From positions 1 through 64,000 of the forward strand of contig NZ_SSXE01000021.1 of NCBI RefSeq assembly GCF_021699195.1: a DNA stretch of 64,000 nt, read 5' to 3'. Shown here in pieces: positions 16,713-25,142 of this stretch. The position numbers and the translations under genes are program-made. The notes under the pieces are model-generated. The model was not told where the DNA came from and did no database searches. It saw only the letters and a list, made by a program, of their open reading frames with translations. Source of the stretch: Nonomuraea sp. MG754425. GTDB taxonomy: Bacteria > Actinomycetota > Actinomycetes > Streptosporangiales > Streptosporangiaceae. Position 1 is the stretch's first letter; each line of letters opens with the position of its first letter.

Positions 16713-18346
16713 GCCGGGTGGCCGCCGCGCTGCCGGCCATGCCCGCGGCGGGGGTCCGCTACCACCGGGAGGGCCGCTGGCGGCGCGGGGTCTTCCTCGA
16801 CGACCTGCACGCGCGCGCCCTGGCCGAGCCCGGCCGGCTGGTGTACACGAACATCCGCGAGCCGGGCGGCGAACCGCGCACCGTGACCTTCGGCGAGCTG
16901 GCCGGCCGGGTCGAGCGCATGGCGGCGGTGCTGTGGTCCTGGGGCGTGCGGCCCGGCCACGTGGTGGCCTTCCGCCTGCCCGACCACTGGGAGAGCGCGG
17001 CCCTCTGGCTGGCCTGCGGCCGGGTGGGCGCGGTGGCCATGTCGCTGTCGCCGTCCACCGGCCGGCGCGAGACGGAGCTGATGCTCGCGGCCACCGAGCC
17101 CCGCCTGCTGATCGGCGCGGACGACGGCGGCCCGGCCATCCCCGGCGGCCCCGGCCTGACCGCCTCCCTCGACGAACTGCTCACCCGCTCGCGCCTGGCC
17201 GAGCCCCTGCCCACCGCCGACCGGCCGCGCGTGTCGGCCGACGACGCCTGCCAGGTGGTGTTCACCTCGGGCACGACCGGGTCGCCCAAGGCGGTCCTGC
17301 ACAGCTACAACACTCTGTACGCGTGCGTGCGCACCTCGGCCGGGCTGCTGCCGTCCCCGGCGGTGGTGGCCGCCGACGCCGGCCTGACCCACTCGGTCGG
17401 CCTGGGCTTCCTCGCGCTGAAGCCGCTGCTCACCGGCTCCCGGTCGGTGTTCATGAGCCACGGCGGGGACTACGACGCCGAGGCGTGGCTGGACCTGGTG
17501 GCGGGCTGCGGCGTGACCTGCCTGGTGACGCTGCCGACCTGGCTCGGACGGCTGAACGCGGCCCAGCGGCGCGACCCGCGCGACCTGTCCCGGCTGCGCC
17601 GCGTCCTCAGCGCCGGAGCCCCCCTGCCGGCCCCGGTCGCCGCCGACGTACGGGCGCTGCTGGCCCCCTGCCTCATGAACGTCTACGGCCTGACCGAGGC
17701 CGGCGCGATCGCCTCCACCGCCCCCGACGACCCCGGCGACCCGGCCGAGGAGAGCATCGGCCGGGCGATGCCCGGCATGACCGTCGAGGTGCGCGACGAC
17801 GGGTCGGGCACGGGGCCGCTGCGCGTGCGGGGGGCGGCGCTGTGCCGCGGCATGCTGGACATCCGCACCGGCGCGACCACCTGGACCCCCGCCGACGACG
17901 ACGGCTGGTACGACACCGGCGACGTCGGCCGCCGCGACGAGCGGGGCCGGCTGCGCTACGTGTCCCGCTCCTTCGACCGGGTGGGCTGGCGCAACATGAT
18001 CCCGGTCGCCGAGGTCGAGAGCGAGTTGCTCGCCCATCCGGCGGTGGTCGAGAGCGCGCTCGTCGGCGTCCCCGACCATGACGGGCACGAGGCCGCCTGC
18101 GCGGTGATCATCGCGGACGGCGTGCCGCCGTCGCTGGCGGACCTCTGCTCCTTCCTGCGCGCGCGTCACATGAGCGAGGAGTTCCTGCCCGTCCGCCTCG
18201 CCGTCGCCGAGACGGTTCCCCGGACGCCGATGGGCAAGATCGACAAAGCGTCGCTCCGCCACCGGCTCGTCACCGGGGAACTGGCCGCCGAGAGCCACGG
18301 CCCGCACGAGCCACAAGGGCCAGGCGACCGGCGGGAACCCCTGTGA
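16709..18346 (+). CDS. AMP-dependent acyl/aryl-CoA ligase-like enzyme
   Basis: 545 residues of the ANL superfamily. It has the P-loop-like VVFTSGTTGSPKA (about 185-197), A5 NVYGLTEAGAI, A7 WYDTGDVGRRD, and the C-terminal catalytic lysine in PRTPMGKIDKAS. The hinge region reads SFDRVGWRNMIPVAE, where relatives have a GRxKD-type motif, so the linker before the mobile C-domain is unusual. It activates a carboxylic acid as an adenylate for CoA or another acceptor. It overlaps both neighbours by 4 bases (ATGA, GTGA). No carrier protein is nearby, so CoA ligase or amide-forming use is more likely than NRPS loading. Confidence 0.88.
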   Translation: MSRVAAALPAMPAAGVRYHREGRWRRGVFLDDLHARALAEPGRLVYTNIREPGGEPRTVTFGELAGRVERMAAVLWSWGVRPGHVVAFRLPDHWESAALWLACGRVGAVAMSLSPSTGRRETELMLAATEPRLLIGADDGGPAIPGGPGLTASLDELLTRSRLAEPLPTADRPRVSADDACQVVFTSGTTGSPKAVLHSYNTLYACVRTSAGLLPSPAVVAADAGLTHSVGLGFLALKPLLTGSRSVFMSHGGDYDAEAWLDLVAGCGVTCLVTLPTWLGRLNAAQRRDPRDLSRLRRVLSAGAPLPAPVAADVRALLAPCLMNVYGLTEAGAIASTAPDDPGDPAEESIGRAMPGMTVEVRDDGSGTGPLRVRGAALCRGMLDIRTGATTWTPADDDGWYDTGDVGRRDERGRLRYVSRSFDRVGWRNMIPVAEVESELLAHPAVVESALVGVPDHDGHEAACAVIIADGVPPSLADLCSFLRARHMSEEFLPVRLAVAETVPRTPMGKIDKASLRHRLVTGELAAESHGPHEPQGPGDRREPL

Positions 18347-20010
18347 ACAGCACCGGACAGGAAAGGCACGAGACGCCGATGGACATGGACACCGGAACGC
18401 GATCCACCGACGCCACCGAGCACCACACCGACCACCACACGGAGCACGACACCGAGCACGACACGGGCACTGCTGCCGCCGGCGACGTCGAGGCCGCGCT
18501 CAAGGGATGGCGGGCGGCGCTGGGCGAGGCGCGCGTCCGGACCGACGGGCCCACGCTCGCCGCCTGGCAGCGCAACACCTCCGAGTTCGCGCCACGCGAG
18601 CTGGTCGCCGTCCTGCGGCCCGCCGGGGTGAGCGACGTGCGGCAGATCATCGAGGTCGCCCGGAGCACGAAGGTGCTGCTCCAGCCGGTCAGCACGGGCC
18701 GCAACTGGGGGTTCGGCTCGGCGCTGCCGCCGCGCGGCCCGGCCGCCCTGGTGCAGCTCGGCGACATGGACCGGATCCTGAAGGTGGACGGCCGGCTGGG
18801 CTACGCCGTGATCGAGCCGGGCGTGACCCAGGGGCGGCTGTCCGACCACCTGGCCGCCCTCGGCGGCACGCTCAAGATCAACGTCACCGGCAGCGCCAGG
18901 GAGACGAGCCTGGTGGGCAACGTGCTCGACCGCGGCGGCGGCAACCTGGGGGCGCGGGCCGCCGACCTGCTCGGGCTGGAGGTGGTGCTGGGCAACGGCG
19001 AAGTGGTCAGGACCGGGCTGTGGCACCTCGACGCCGACACCGTGCACCACTACCCGCCCGGTCTCGGCCCCGACCTGCTCGGCCTGTTCGTCCAGTCCGG
19101 CTTCGGCGTCGTCACCAAGATGGCGCTGCGCCTGCACCCCTCGCGCCCGCTGCGGGAGGTGACGGTCGAGGTCCGCGAGCCGCTCCTGCCGGACCTGGTC
19201 GAGGAGCTGTCGGCGATGTGCCAGGACAACCTCGTCACCGGCTACCTGCGCATCACCGACGGCGCCGACCCCAACATCCGCTTCTTCCGCGCGAGCGCGA
19301 CCCCGACGTGGAAGGCCCAGCTCACCCTGTACGGCAACGCCGGGATGCGGGCCGCCGCGGCCACCGAGATCGAGCACCGCCTGAGCGGACTGGCCGAGAG
19401 CGTCCAGTCGTTCGATACCGAGCACGACGACCCCGCCGGGTGCGACGAACAGGAACGTGCGCTGCTGGAGGCCCGGCTCCAGCTCGCGGACGGCGTCCCC
19501 TCCGACCGTTCCCTGCACAACCTGGCCCAGACGGCGGGCAAAGCCTGGACGGGCGCGCCCGGCGACCTCGACCACGACCGCGACCTGCCCGGGTTCCTGT
19601 GCCTGAACGTCACGCTGCCCTTCACCGGGAGCCACGTGGTGACCTGCGCCGAGCTGGTCCGGCGGACCGCCGAGGAGATGGGCGTGACCTGCGCCCGCCT
19701 GTTCGGCCGGATCGGCCCGACGGCCCTGTCCGGGTTCTTCCCCTTCTACTTCGAGCGGACCGACCCCGAGGCGGTCGCCCGCGCCCACCGGTTCAAGGAC
19801 GAGCTGCTCGACCGGCTGGAAGCCGCGGCCATCTACCCGATGCGGATCGACATCGACGTGGCCCCGGCCTTCCTGCGCCGCACCGACGACGGCTTCTGGC
19901 GCAGCGTCTCGGCGATCAAACGAGCGCTCGACCCGCAAGGCGTCGTCGCCTCCCGCTACGTGCCCGAGCCCAGCCCGGCGACGACGCCGGAGTCAGGAGA
20001 GCAGGAATGA
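18343..20010 (+). CDS. FAD-linked oxidase with His/Asp-rich N-terminal tail (copy 2)
   Basis: 555 residues from a GTG overlapping the ligase stop; ATG 18379 is an alternative start. The core resembles the oxidase at 15255: QPVSTGRNWGFGSAL loop, EPGVTQGRL, and a C-terminal ALDPQGVVASRY. Residues 26-42 are an odd run of H, D, E and T in (E/D)H(H/D)T repeats, possibly a metal-binding or solubility tail, absent from copy 1. The FAD domain runs about residues 75-265 and the substrate-cap domain 270-550. It probably oxidises a related substrate. Its stop overlaps the next ATG, so it belongs to the same operon. Confidence 0.85.
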   Translation: MNSTGQERHETPMDMDTGTRSTDATEHHTDHHTEHDTEHDTGTAAAGDVEAALKGWRAALGEARVRTDGPTLAAWQRNTSEFAPRELVAVLRPAGVSDVRQIIEVARSTKVLLQPVSTGRNWGFGSALPPRGPAALVQLGDMDRILKVDGRLGYAVIEPGVTQGRLSDHLAALGGTLKINVTGSARETSLVGNVLDRGGGNLGARAADLLGLEVVLGNGEVVRTGLWHLDADTVHHYPPGLGPDLLGLFVQSGFGVVTKMALRLHPSRPLREVTVEVREPLLPDLVEELSAMCQDNLVTGYLRITDGADPNIRFFRASATPTWKAQLTLYGNAGMRAAAATEIEHRLSGLAESVQSFDTEHDDPAGCDEQERALLEARLQLADGVPSDRSLHNLAQTAGKAWTGAPGDLDHDRDLPGFLCLNVTLPFTGSHVVTCAELVRRTAEEMGVTCARLFGRIGPTALSGFFPFYFERTDPEAVARAHRFKDELLDRLEAAAIYPMRIDIDVAPAFLRRTDDGFWRSVSAIKRALDPQGVVASRYVPEPSPATTPESGEQE

Positions 20011-20942
20011 CCACCTCCGGATGGGGCGAGCTGGGTCTGCTGACCGATCGCCTGCGCACCCAGGAGCCGCCCGAGATCCACGCCCTGCGCACCGGGACGC
20101 TGGCACACCAGCCCGGGTCGTACGGGCAGTACTTCACCACCTGGGACTTCGCGAACGCGATCCTGCGCGACTACTCGATGAACGTCTACCAGACCCTCGC
20201 CCTGGCGGCCAGCGGCGACCTGAGCGTCAACGGCGTGCTGGCCGTGCTGCGCCGGCTCGACCCGATCTACAGCGAGTACCTGGGCGACAGCGGCTTCACC
20301 ACGCTCACGCGCAGCGCCCGCGAGCTGCGCCAGAGCGAGTACGGCGAGCGCGACGCCCTCATCGCGGCGCTGACCGTGCTGACCCGCTACGTCAACCGCC
20401 TGACCGCCTGGTCCCACCACTACTTCCCGTGGGACCAGGGCGAACGCTACCGCTACGACGAGGCCCCGCCCGAGGCCGCCGCCCCCGCCGGCGCCGACCC
20501 GCACGCCTCCGCCTCGACGCGGCGGGTGCCGCTGCGGCTGAGCTGGCAGCCCCTGGGCATCGAGGTGCGCGCGGAGCTGTTCGCCGACCTCAACGAGGAG
20601 CTGTGCCGAGACTTCCTCAGCGCGCTGCCGTTCACGGTGCTGCAGGATCACGCCGTCGTCACCGGCCAGTCCATGTACGCCTGGACGCCCCTGGTGACGC
20701 TGGCCGCCGCGCCGGTCGTGGAGCGCATCTGCGACGCGCCCGTGGGCAGGCTGCGCTACTCGCAGGCCACCGGCAACAAGCTGGTGCTGCAGTACGGCCA
20801 CACCACCGAGACGCTGAGCGTCCCCGTGCTGGGGCAGGTCCATCCCGACGACACGGCCACGCTCGACGAGGTCGGACGGGCCGTCTGGAAGAGCACCTTC
20901 CACACCAAAGAGCACATCTGGCTGACCGCCGAACCGGCGTGA
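20007..20942 (+). CDS. cucumopine-synthase-like helical bundle plus DUF3830 cyclophilin-like protein
   Basis: 311 residues in two parts. Residues about 15-150 (GSYGQYFTTWDFANAILRD onward) match my memory of the helical-bundle domain of Agrobacterium cucumopine synthase. Residues about 170-311 resemble the DUF3830 cyclophilin-like domain (ELFADLNEELCRDFLSALPF). In the opine enzyme the barrel precedes the bundle; here the order is reversed. Cucumopine synthase joins histidine and 2-oxoglutarate by a Pictet-Spengler-type ring closure. A comparable cyclising condensation is therefore a reasonable guess, supported by neighbouring oxidases, ligase, methyltransferase and P450. The family link is from memory and needs a profile search. 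Confidence 0.65.
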   Translation: MTTSGWGELGLLTDRLRTQEPPEIHALRTGTLAHQPGSYGQYFTTWDFANAILRDYSMNVYQTLALAASGDLSVNGVLAVLRRLDPIYSEYLGDSGFTTLTRSARELRQSEYGERDALIAALTVLTRYVNRLTAWSHHYFPWDQGERYRYDEAPPEAAAPAGADPHASASTRRVPLRLSWQPLGIEVRAELFADLNEELCRDFLSALPFTVLQDHAVVTGQSMYAWTPLVTLAAAPVVERICDAPVGRLRYSQATGNKLVLQYGHTTETLSVPVLGQVHPDDTATLDEVGRAVWKSTFHTKEHIWLTAEPA

Positions 20943-20986
20943 CACCGCCTCCGCACACGGCACCGAGACACCCGAGGAGCACGGTC

Positions 20987-21625
20987 ATGGGTGACAGCGC
21001 CTTCGACCCGTTCTTGACGCTGGGCGAGACCTACGAGGAGGTCTACGGGCAGATCCCCGAGCAGCTCGCCGCGCTCGCCTGGCTGACCGAGCGGCTGCCG
21101 CCCGGCGCCCCGGTGCTGGACGTCGGCTCCGGCACGGGCCGGCCCACCGCCGACACCCTCGTCCGCGCCGGGCTCGACGTGCTGGGCATCGACGTCTCGG
21201 CCACCATGCTCGGCCTGGCCCGCAGCCGCGTGCCGGACGCCCGCTTCGAGCAGCACGACGTACGGGACTTCCGGTCGCCGCCCGGATCGTTCACCGCCGT
21301 GTGCGCCTTCTTCTCCCTGCTGTCGATGCCACGGCCGGACATCGTGACCACCCTGTCGAGGATCCACGACTGGCTGACACCCGGCGGCTACCTGCTGCTC
21401 GGCACCGTCTGCGGCGACTGGGACGGGCACGAGACCGAATGGCTCGGCCGCAGGGAGAGCATCACCAGCTTCCCCGCCGACGAGTACGAGCGGCGGCTGC
21501 GGCAGGCGGGCTTCGACCTCCTCCACCGGGAGACGGTCCCGTTCACCAGGCCGAACGCGTCCGCGCGGGAGGAGCACCTGTTCTGCTACGCGCGCCGGGC
21601 CCCCGTCGCGGCCGGGGCGTCATGA
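20987..21625 (+). CDS. class I SAM-dependent methyltransferase
   Basis: 212 residues. SAM motif I is VLDVGSGTGRPTADTL (about 39-54), the acidic residue is in VLGIDVS, and the post-motif region is ARFEQHDVRDF. The fold is the small UbiE/type-11 kind. A GAGGAG site stands 10 bases before the ATG, 44 bases after the preceding gene. Its stop overlaps the P450 ATG. It most likely methylates O or N of the cluster's product. The substrate is unknown. Confidence 0.88.
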   Translation: MGDSAFDPFLTLGETYEEVYGQIPEQLAALAWLTERLPPGAPVLDVGSGTGRPTADTLVRAGLDVLGIDVSATMLGLARSRVPDARFEQHDVRDFRSPPGSFTAVCAFFSLLSMPRPDIVTTLSRIHDWLTPGGYLLLGTVCGDWDGHETEWLGRRESITSFPADEYERRLRQAGFDLLHRETVPFTRPNASAREEHLFCYARRAPVAAGAS

Positions 21626-22815
21626 CCGAGGCCCGGCTGCTCGACCCGGCCAGCCCGCACCCGCACGCCGACAACCGGCGGCTGCGCGCGGCGGGACCGC
21701 TCGTGCCCGTGCTGGCCGAAGGGGTGGCCGCCTGGGCCGCCACCCGCCACGCCACCCTGCGCGCGGTCCTGTCCCATCCGGACCTGTCCCGCGACATCGC
21801 CTGCTGGAACCCCGACGCCCGCCGCGCCGCCCCTGCCGGCACCCCCGTCACCAACGTCATCTCCGACGCGTCCATGCTCAACGCCGAGGGCGAGCGGCAC
21901 ACCCGGCTGCGCGCCCCGGCCGCCCAGGCGTTCTCGCCCCGCCGCATGCGCGCGCTGCGCCCCCACATCGCCGCCCACACCCGCCGCTCGCTCGACCGCC
22001 TGGCCGGCCTCGACCGCTCCGGCCCCGTCGACCTGCGCCGCGAGTTCGCCTACGCGCTGCCCCTCGGGGTCATCTCCGAACTGCTCGGCATCCCCGCCTC
22101 CCACCGCGCGGAGCTGCACTCCCTGACCGAGGCGGTGACCAGGGTCGGCGACGGCCCCGAGGACAGCCCCGCCCTGCGCGCCAGGATCTACGACCTGCTC
22201 ACCGAGATCGTCGCGATCCGCCGTGCCCACCCCGGCGACGACCTGATCAGCGGCCTGCTGCGGCACCTGACCGACGCCGAGCTGCTCGACACCGTCCAGT
22301 TGCTGTACATCGCCGGCCACATCACCACGGTCAACCTGATCACCAACGCCGCCCACGCGCTGCTCACCCACCCCGGCCAGCTCGCGCTGCTGCGCTCCGG
22401 CACGGTGCCCTGGAGCACCGCGGTGGAGGAGACGCTGCGCTGGGACTCGCCCGTCAGCTACTTCCCCATGCGCTACCCGGTGCGGGACGTCGAGATCGAC
22501 GGCGTGCTGCTGCGGGCCGGCGACGCCGTCCTGGGCTGCCACGCCTCCGCCGGCCGCGACCACGACCAGTACGGGCCGCGGGCCGACCGCTTCGACCTCA
22601 CCGTCCCGCCGCGGGCCCACCTGTCCTTCGGGCACGGCCGGCACTTCTGCCTGGGCGCGCCGCTGGCCCGGATGGAGGCGGAGATCGCCCTGCAGGCGCT
22701 GTTCGGCGCCTTCCCCCGGATGGCCCTGGCCGTCCCGCCCGGCGGGCTGCGTTCCGTGGACAACCTGCTGAGCAACAGCGTCGGCACGCTTCCGGTGCTG
22801 CTCTCCGGGCGCTGA
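21622..22815 (+). CDS. cytochrome P450 with altered I-helix
   Basis: 397 residues. The haem-thiolate loop FGHGRHFCLGAPLARME (Cys343), ExxR motif EETLRW and meander are intact, so haem binding is expected. In the I-helix the usual AGH-E-T-T reads AGHITT: Ile234 replaces the acid of the acid-alcohol pair used in proton delivery for O2 cleavage. P450s that lack this acid often use peroxide, need substrate-assisted catalysis or do unusual chemistry. It is coupled to the methyltransferase by ATGA. A perfect palindrome CGCGTCCGGACGCG (22817-22830) follows the stop and may help end the transcript. Likely a late tailoring oxidase. Confidence 0.92.
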   Translation: MTEARLLDPASPHPHADNRRLRAAGPLVPVLAEGVAAWAATRHATLRAVLSHPDLSRDIACWNPDARRAAPAGTPVTNVISDASMLNAEGERHTRLRAPAAQAFSPRRMRALRPHIAAHTRRSLDRLAGLDRSGPVDLRREFAYALPLGVISELLGIPASHRAELHSLTEAVTRVGDGPEDSPALRARIYDLLTEIVAIRRAHPGDDLISGLLRHLTDAELLDTVQLLYIAGHITTVNLITNAAHALLTHPGQLALLRSGTVPWSTAVEETLRWDSPVSYFPMRYPVRDVEIDGVLLRAGDAVLGCHASAGRDHDQYGPRADRFDLTVPPRAHLSFGHGRHFCLGAPLARMEAEIALQALFGAFPRMALAVPPGGLRSVDNLLSNSVGTLPVLLSGR

Positions 22816-22872
22816 CCGCGTCCGGACGCGTGGTCCGGCATCTTCGGCCGCCCAGATTGCCGGAAACCCACA

Positions 22873-22901
22873 TTGTCGCGGGTCCTCGCCCTTCGTAGCG
22901 T
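22873..22901 (+). promoter_or_regulatory. candidate promoter before the amidohydrolase operon
   Basis: TTGTCG (22873-22878) and TAGCGT (22896-22901) are 17 bases apart, in the 129-base gap between the P450 and the amidohydrolase. This suggests the downstream gene set is a separate transcript. Confidence 0.4.
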
Positions 22902-22944
22902 CGGCAGCAGCACGCTGGACGAGCGACGGAAGGACCGAGCATCC

Positions 22945-23979
22945 ATGACGAGGGCGCGCCGTGGCGACGGACCGGTCATCGACATCCACTGCCACCGGGA
23001 GTGCGGGCCGGCCGCCGCCCTGATGAAGGACGTCGCCAGGGCCGCCGGCAAGGTGGCGCTCGGGCACGGCAACGCCACCACCCGGGCCGTCAACGAGCGG
23101 CAGCTCGCCGACATCAGGCCGAAGATGGACCTGCTGGAGGTCCGGCTCGCCGACATGGACCGCATGGGGGTGGACATCCAGGCGGTGGCCGTCGCGGTCT
23201 ACCAGTACTACTACTGGGCCGACGCGGAGCTGGGCGCGAAGGTGGCCAGGCTCGTCAACGAGGAGCTGGCCGAGGCCACCGCCGCGCACGCCGGGCGGTT
23301 CGTGCCGCTCGGCACGGTCCCGTTGCAGGACGCCGAGGCGGCCGTGGCCGAGCTGCGCTACCTGGCCACCGAGCTGGGCATGCGCGGCATCGAGATCGGC
23401 ACGCACGTCGAGGGCGAGGAGATCTCGGCCCCGCGGCTGGACCCGTTCTGGGCCGAGGTCGAGCGGCTGGGCAGCGTCGTGGTGATCCACACCCAGGGCA
23501 GCACGCACCCGCAGCGCCTCCAGGACCACAACTTCGTCAACATCATCGGCCACGCCTTCGAGGCGACGCTGGCCACCGCCCACCTGATCTTCGACGGGGT
23601 CATGGAGCGGCACCCCGGGCTGAAGATCGTGGTGGTGCACGGCGGCGGCTACCTGCCCGCCTACGCCGGCCGAGTCGACCACGGCTGGCGGGCCCGCGCC
23701 GACGTCAGGGAGGACGTCCCCGGCCTGCCCACCGAGTACCTGCGCCGGTTCTTCCTCGACACGATGGTGTTCGATCCGGAGCAGCTCGCGTACCTGGTCG
23801 GCCGGTACGGCGCCGAACATGTGCTGCTCGGCACCGACTACCCCTACGACATGGGCGACGACGACCCCCTCGCGCTGCTCGGCGCGACGCCCGGACTCGA
23901 CCAGCGGCAGATCGACCTGATCGCCGGGGGGAACGCCGCCCGGCTGCTCGGGCTGACCGAGCCCTCAGGGCCCGCCTGA
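22945..23979 (+). CDS. ACMSD-like amidohydrolase/decarboxylase (copy 1)
   Basis: 344 residues of the amidohydrolase-2 (TIM-barrel metal enzyme) family. The N-terminal metal motif HxH is in DIHCHRE. A conserved His lies in VVIHTQG and another in VVHGGGYLP, and the metal Asp is in LLGTDYPYDMG. Relatives decarboxylate 2-amino-3-carboxymuconate semialdehyde, gamma-resorcylate or similar ring-derived acids. ATG 22945 follows GGAAGGA. It is related to the minus-strand enzyme at 26193-27260, and the two bracket a pair of Gfo/Idh dehydrogenases, which hints at one catabolic or tailoring module. Confidence 0.85.
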   Translation: MTRARRGDGPVIDIHCHRECGPAAALMKDVARAAGKVALGHGNATTRAVNERQLADIRPKMDLLEVRLADMDRMGVDIQAVAVAVYQYYYWADAELGAKVARLVNEELAEATAAHAGRFVPLGTVPLQDAEAAVAELRYLATELGMRGIEIGTHVEGEEISAPRLDPFWAEVERLGSVVVIHTQGSTHPQRLQDHNFVNIIGHAFEATLATAHLIFDGVMERHPGLKIVVVHGGGYLPAYAGRVDHGWRARADVREDVPGLPTEYLRRFFLDTMVFDPEQLAYLVGRYGAEHVLLGTDYPYDMGDDDPLALLGATPGLDQRQIDLIAGGNAARLLGLTEPSGPA

Positions 23980-24005
23980 TCGTCCTACCGTAAGGAGAGA
24001 CCCGC

Positions 24006-25142
24006 ATGCAGGAGAACGGGATCGGCCTGGCCGTCGTCGGGTGCGGCACGGTCGGCCGGATCCGCGCCGTACTCGCCCGCGAGTACCCCGGCGTCACCTG
24101 GCTCGGCCTGTGCGACATCGACCCGGCGACGCTGAAGGAGCTGGCCGCCGACACCCGGGCCGACTTCGTCACCACCGACGCGGCCGAGCTGCTGCGCAGG
24201 CCCGAGGTCAGCGCGGTGATCGTGGCGACCGACGAGAGCCGGCACGTGGACCCCGTCATGGAGGCGGTGCGGCACGGGCACCCGCTGTTCATCGAGAAGC
24301 CGCTGGCCACCGACCCGGTCGAGTCGGCGCGGGTGCTCGCCGCCATCGAGGACAGCGGCGTGGACGCGGTCGTCGGCTACACCCAGCGCTTCCGCCGCCG
24401 CTTCCTGGCCGTCAAGCAGCGCCTGCGTGACGGCCAGATCGGCCGCGTGACCTCGGTCGTCACCCGCGCGTTCATGAACCGGATGGTCCCGGACGCCACC
24501 CTGCGCAAGGTCACCGACACCACCGGCCTGACCCCGATGGTGGTCTCCGGCACGCACAGCCTCGACATGAGCATGTGGCTGCTGGAGGGCCGGACCCCGG
24601 TCGAGGTGTACGCCAGGTCCACGGACGTGGTGCTGGGCCCGTCGGGCACCAAGGACGGCACGTTCGGCATCTTCACCATGGACGACGGCACCCTGTTCAG
24701 CATGAACATCAACTGGGCCCTCCCGGCGATCTGGCCCGGCTCGGTGTACGGCCTGGAGATCGGCATCGTCGGCACCACCGGCGTCATCGACATCGAGGAC
24801 ACCCACCGCGACGTCATCGTCGCCTCCGAGCGGGGCCAGCCCGCCGGCTACCGCAGCCGCGGCTTCGAGGCCCCGGCCACCCGGCACGTCGACTTCGTCG
24901 GCAGCTACCCGCCCGGCGACCTGTCGGACGGCCTGCTGTGGGGGCCGATGCGGGAGGAGACCATGTCCTGGTTCAGCCGGCTCACCAAGGGGGTGGCCAC
25001 CCCGCACGCGACCGCGCGGGAGGGCCACGCCAACCTCCTGCACACGATGGCGATGGACCTGTCGGCCCGGCGCGGCACGCCGGTGTCCCTGCCGATCAGC
25101 CCCGAGGAACTGCGCGGCGGCCTGCGAGAGGAAGCACGATGA
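24006..25142 (+). CDS. Gfo/Idh/MocA-family NAD(P) oxidoreductase (copy 1)
   Basis: 378 residues. The Rossmann start is GLAVVGCGTVGRIRAVL, the family motif EKPLATDPVESA is near residues 97-108, and the C-terminal half is the open-sheet substrate domain. Such enzymes oxidise or reduce sugar, inositol or cyclitol carbons. TAAGGAGAG stands directly before the ATG. Its stop overlaps the start of a second Gfo/Idh gene, suggesting consecutive redox steps or a hetero-oligomer. Confidence 0.88.
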   Translation: MQENGIGLAVVGCGTVGRIRAVLAREYPGVTWLGLCDIDPATLKELAADTRADFVTTDAAELLRRPEVSAVIVATDESRHVDPVMEAVRHGHPLFIEKPLATDPVESARVLAAIEDSGVDAVVGYTQRFRRRFLAVKQRLRDGQIGRVTSVVTRAFMNRMVPDATLRKVTDTTGLTPMVVSGTHSLDMSMWLLEGRTPVEVYARSTDVVLGPSGTKDGTFGIFTMDDGTLFSMNINWALPAIWPGSVYGLEIGIVGTTGVIDIEDTHRDVIVASERGQPAGYRSRGFEAPATRHVDFVGSYPPGDLSDGLLWGPMREETMSWFSRLTKGVATPHATAREGHANLLHTMAMDLSARRGTPVSLPISPEELRGGLREEAR

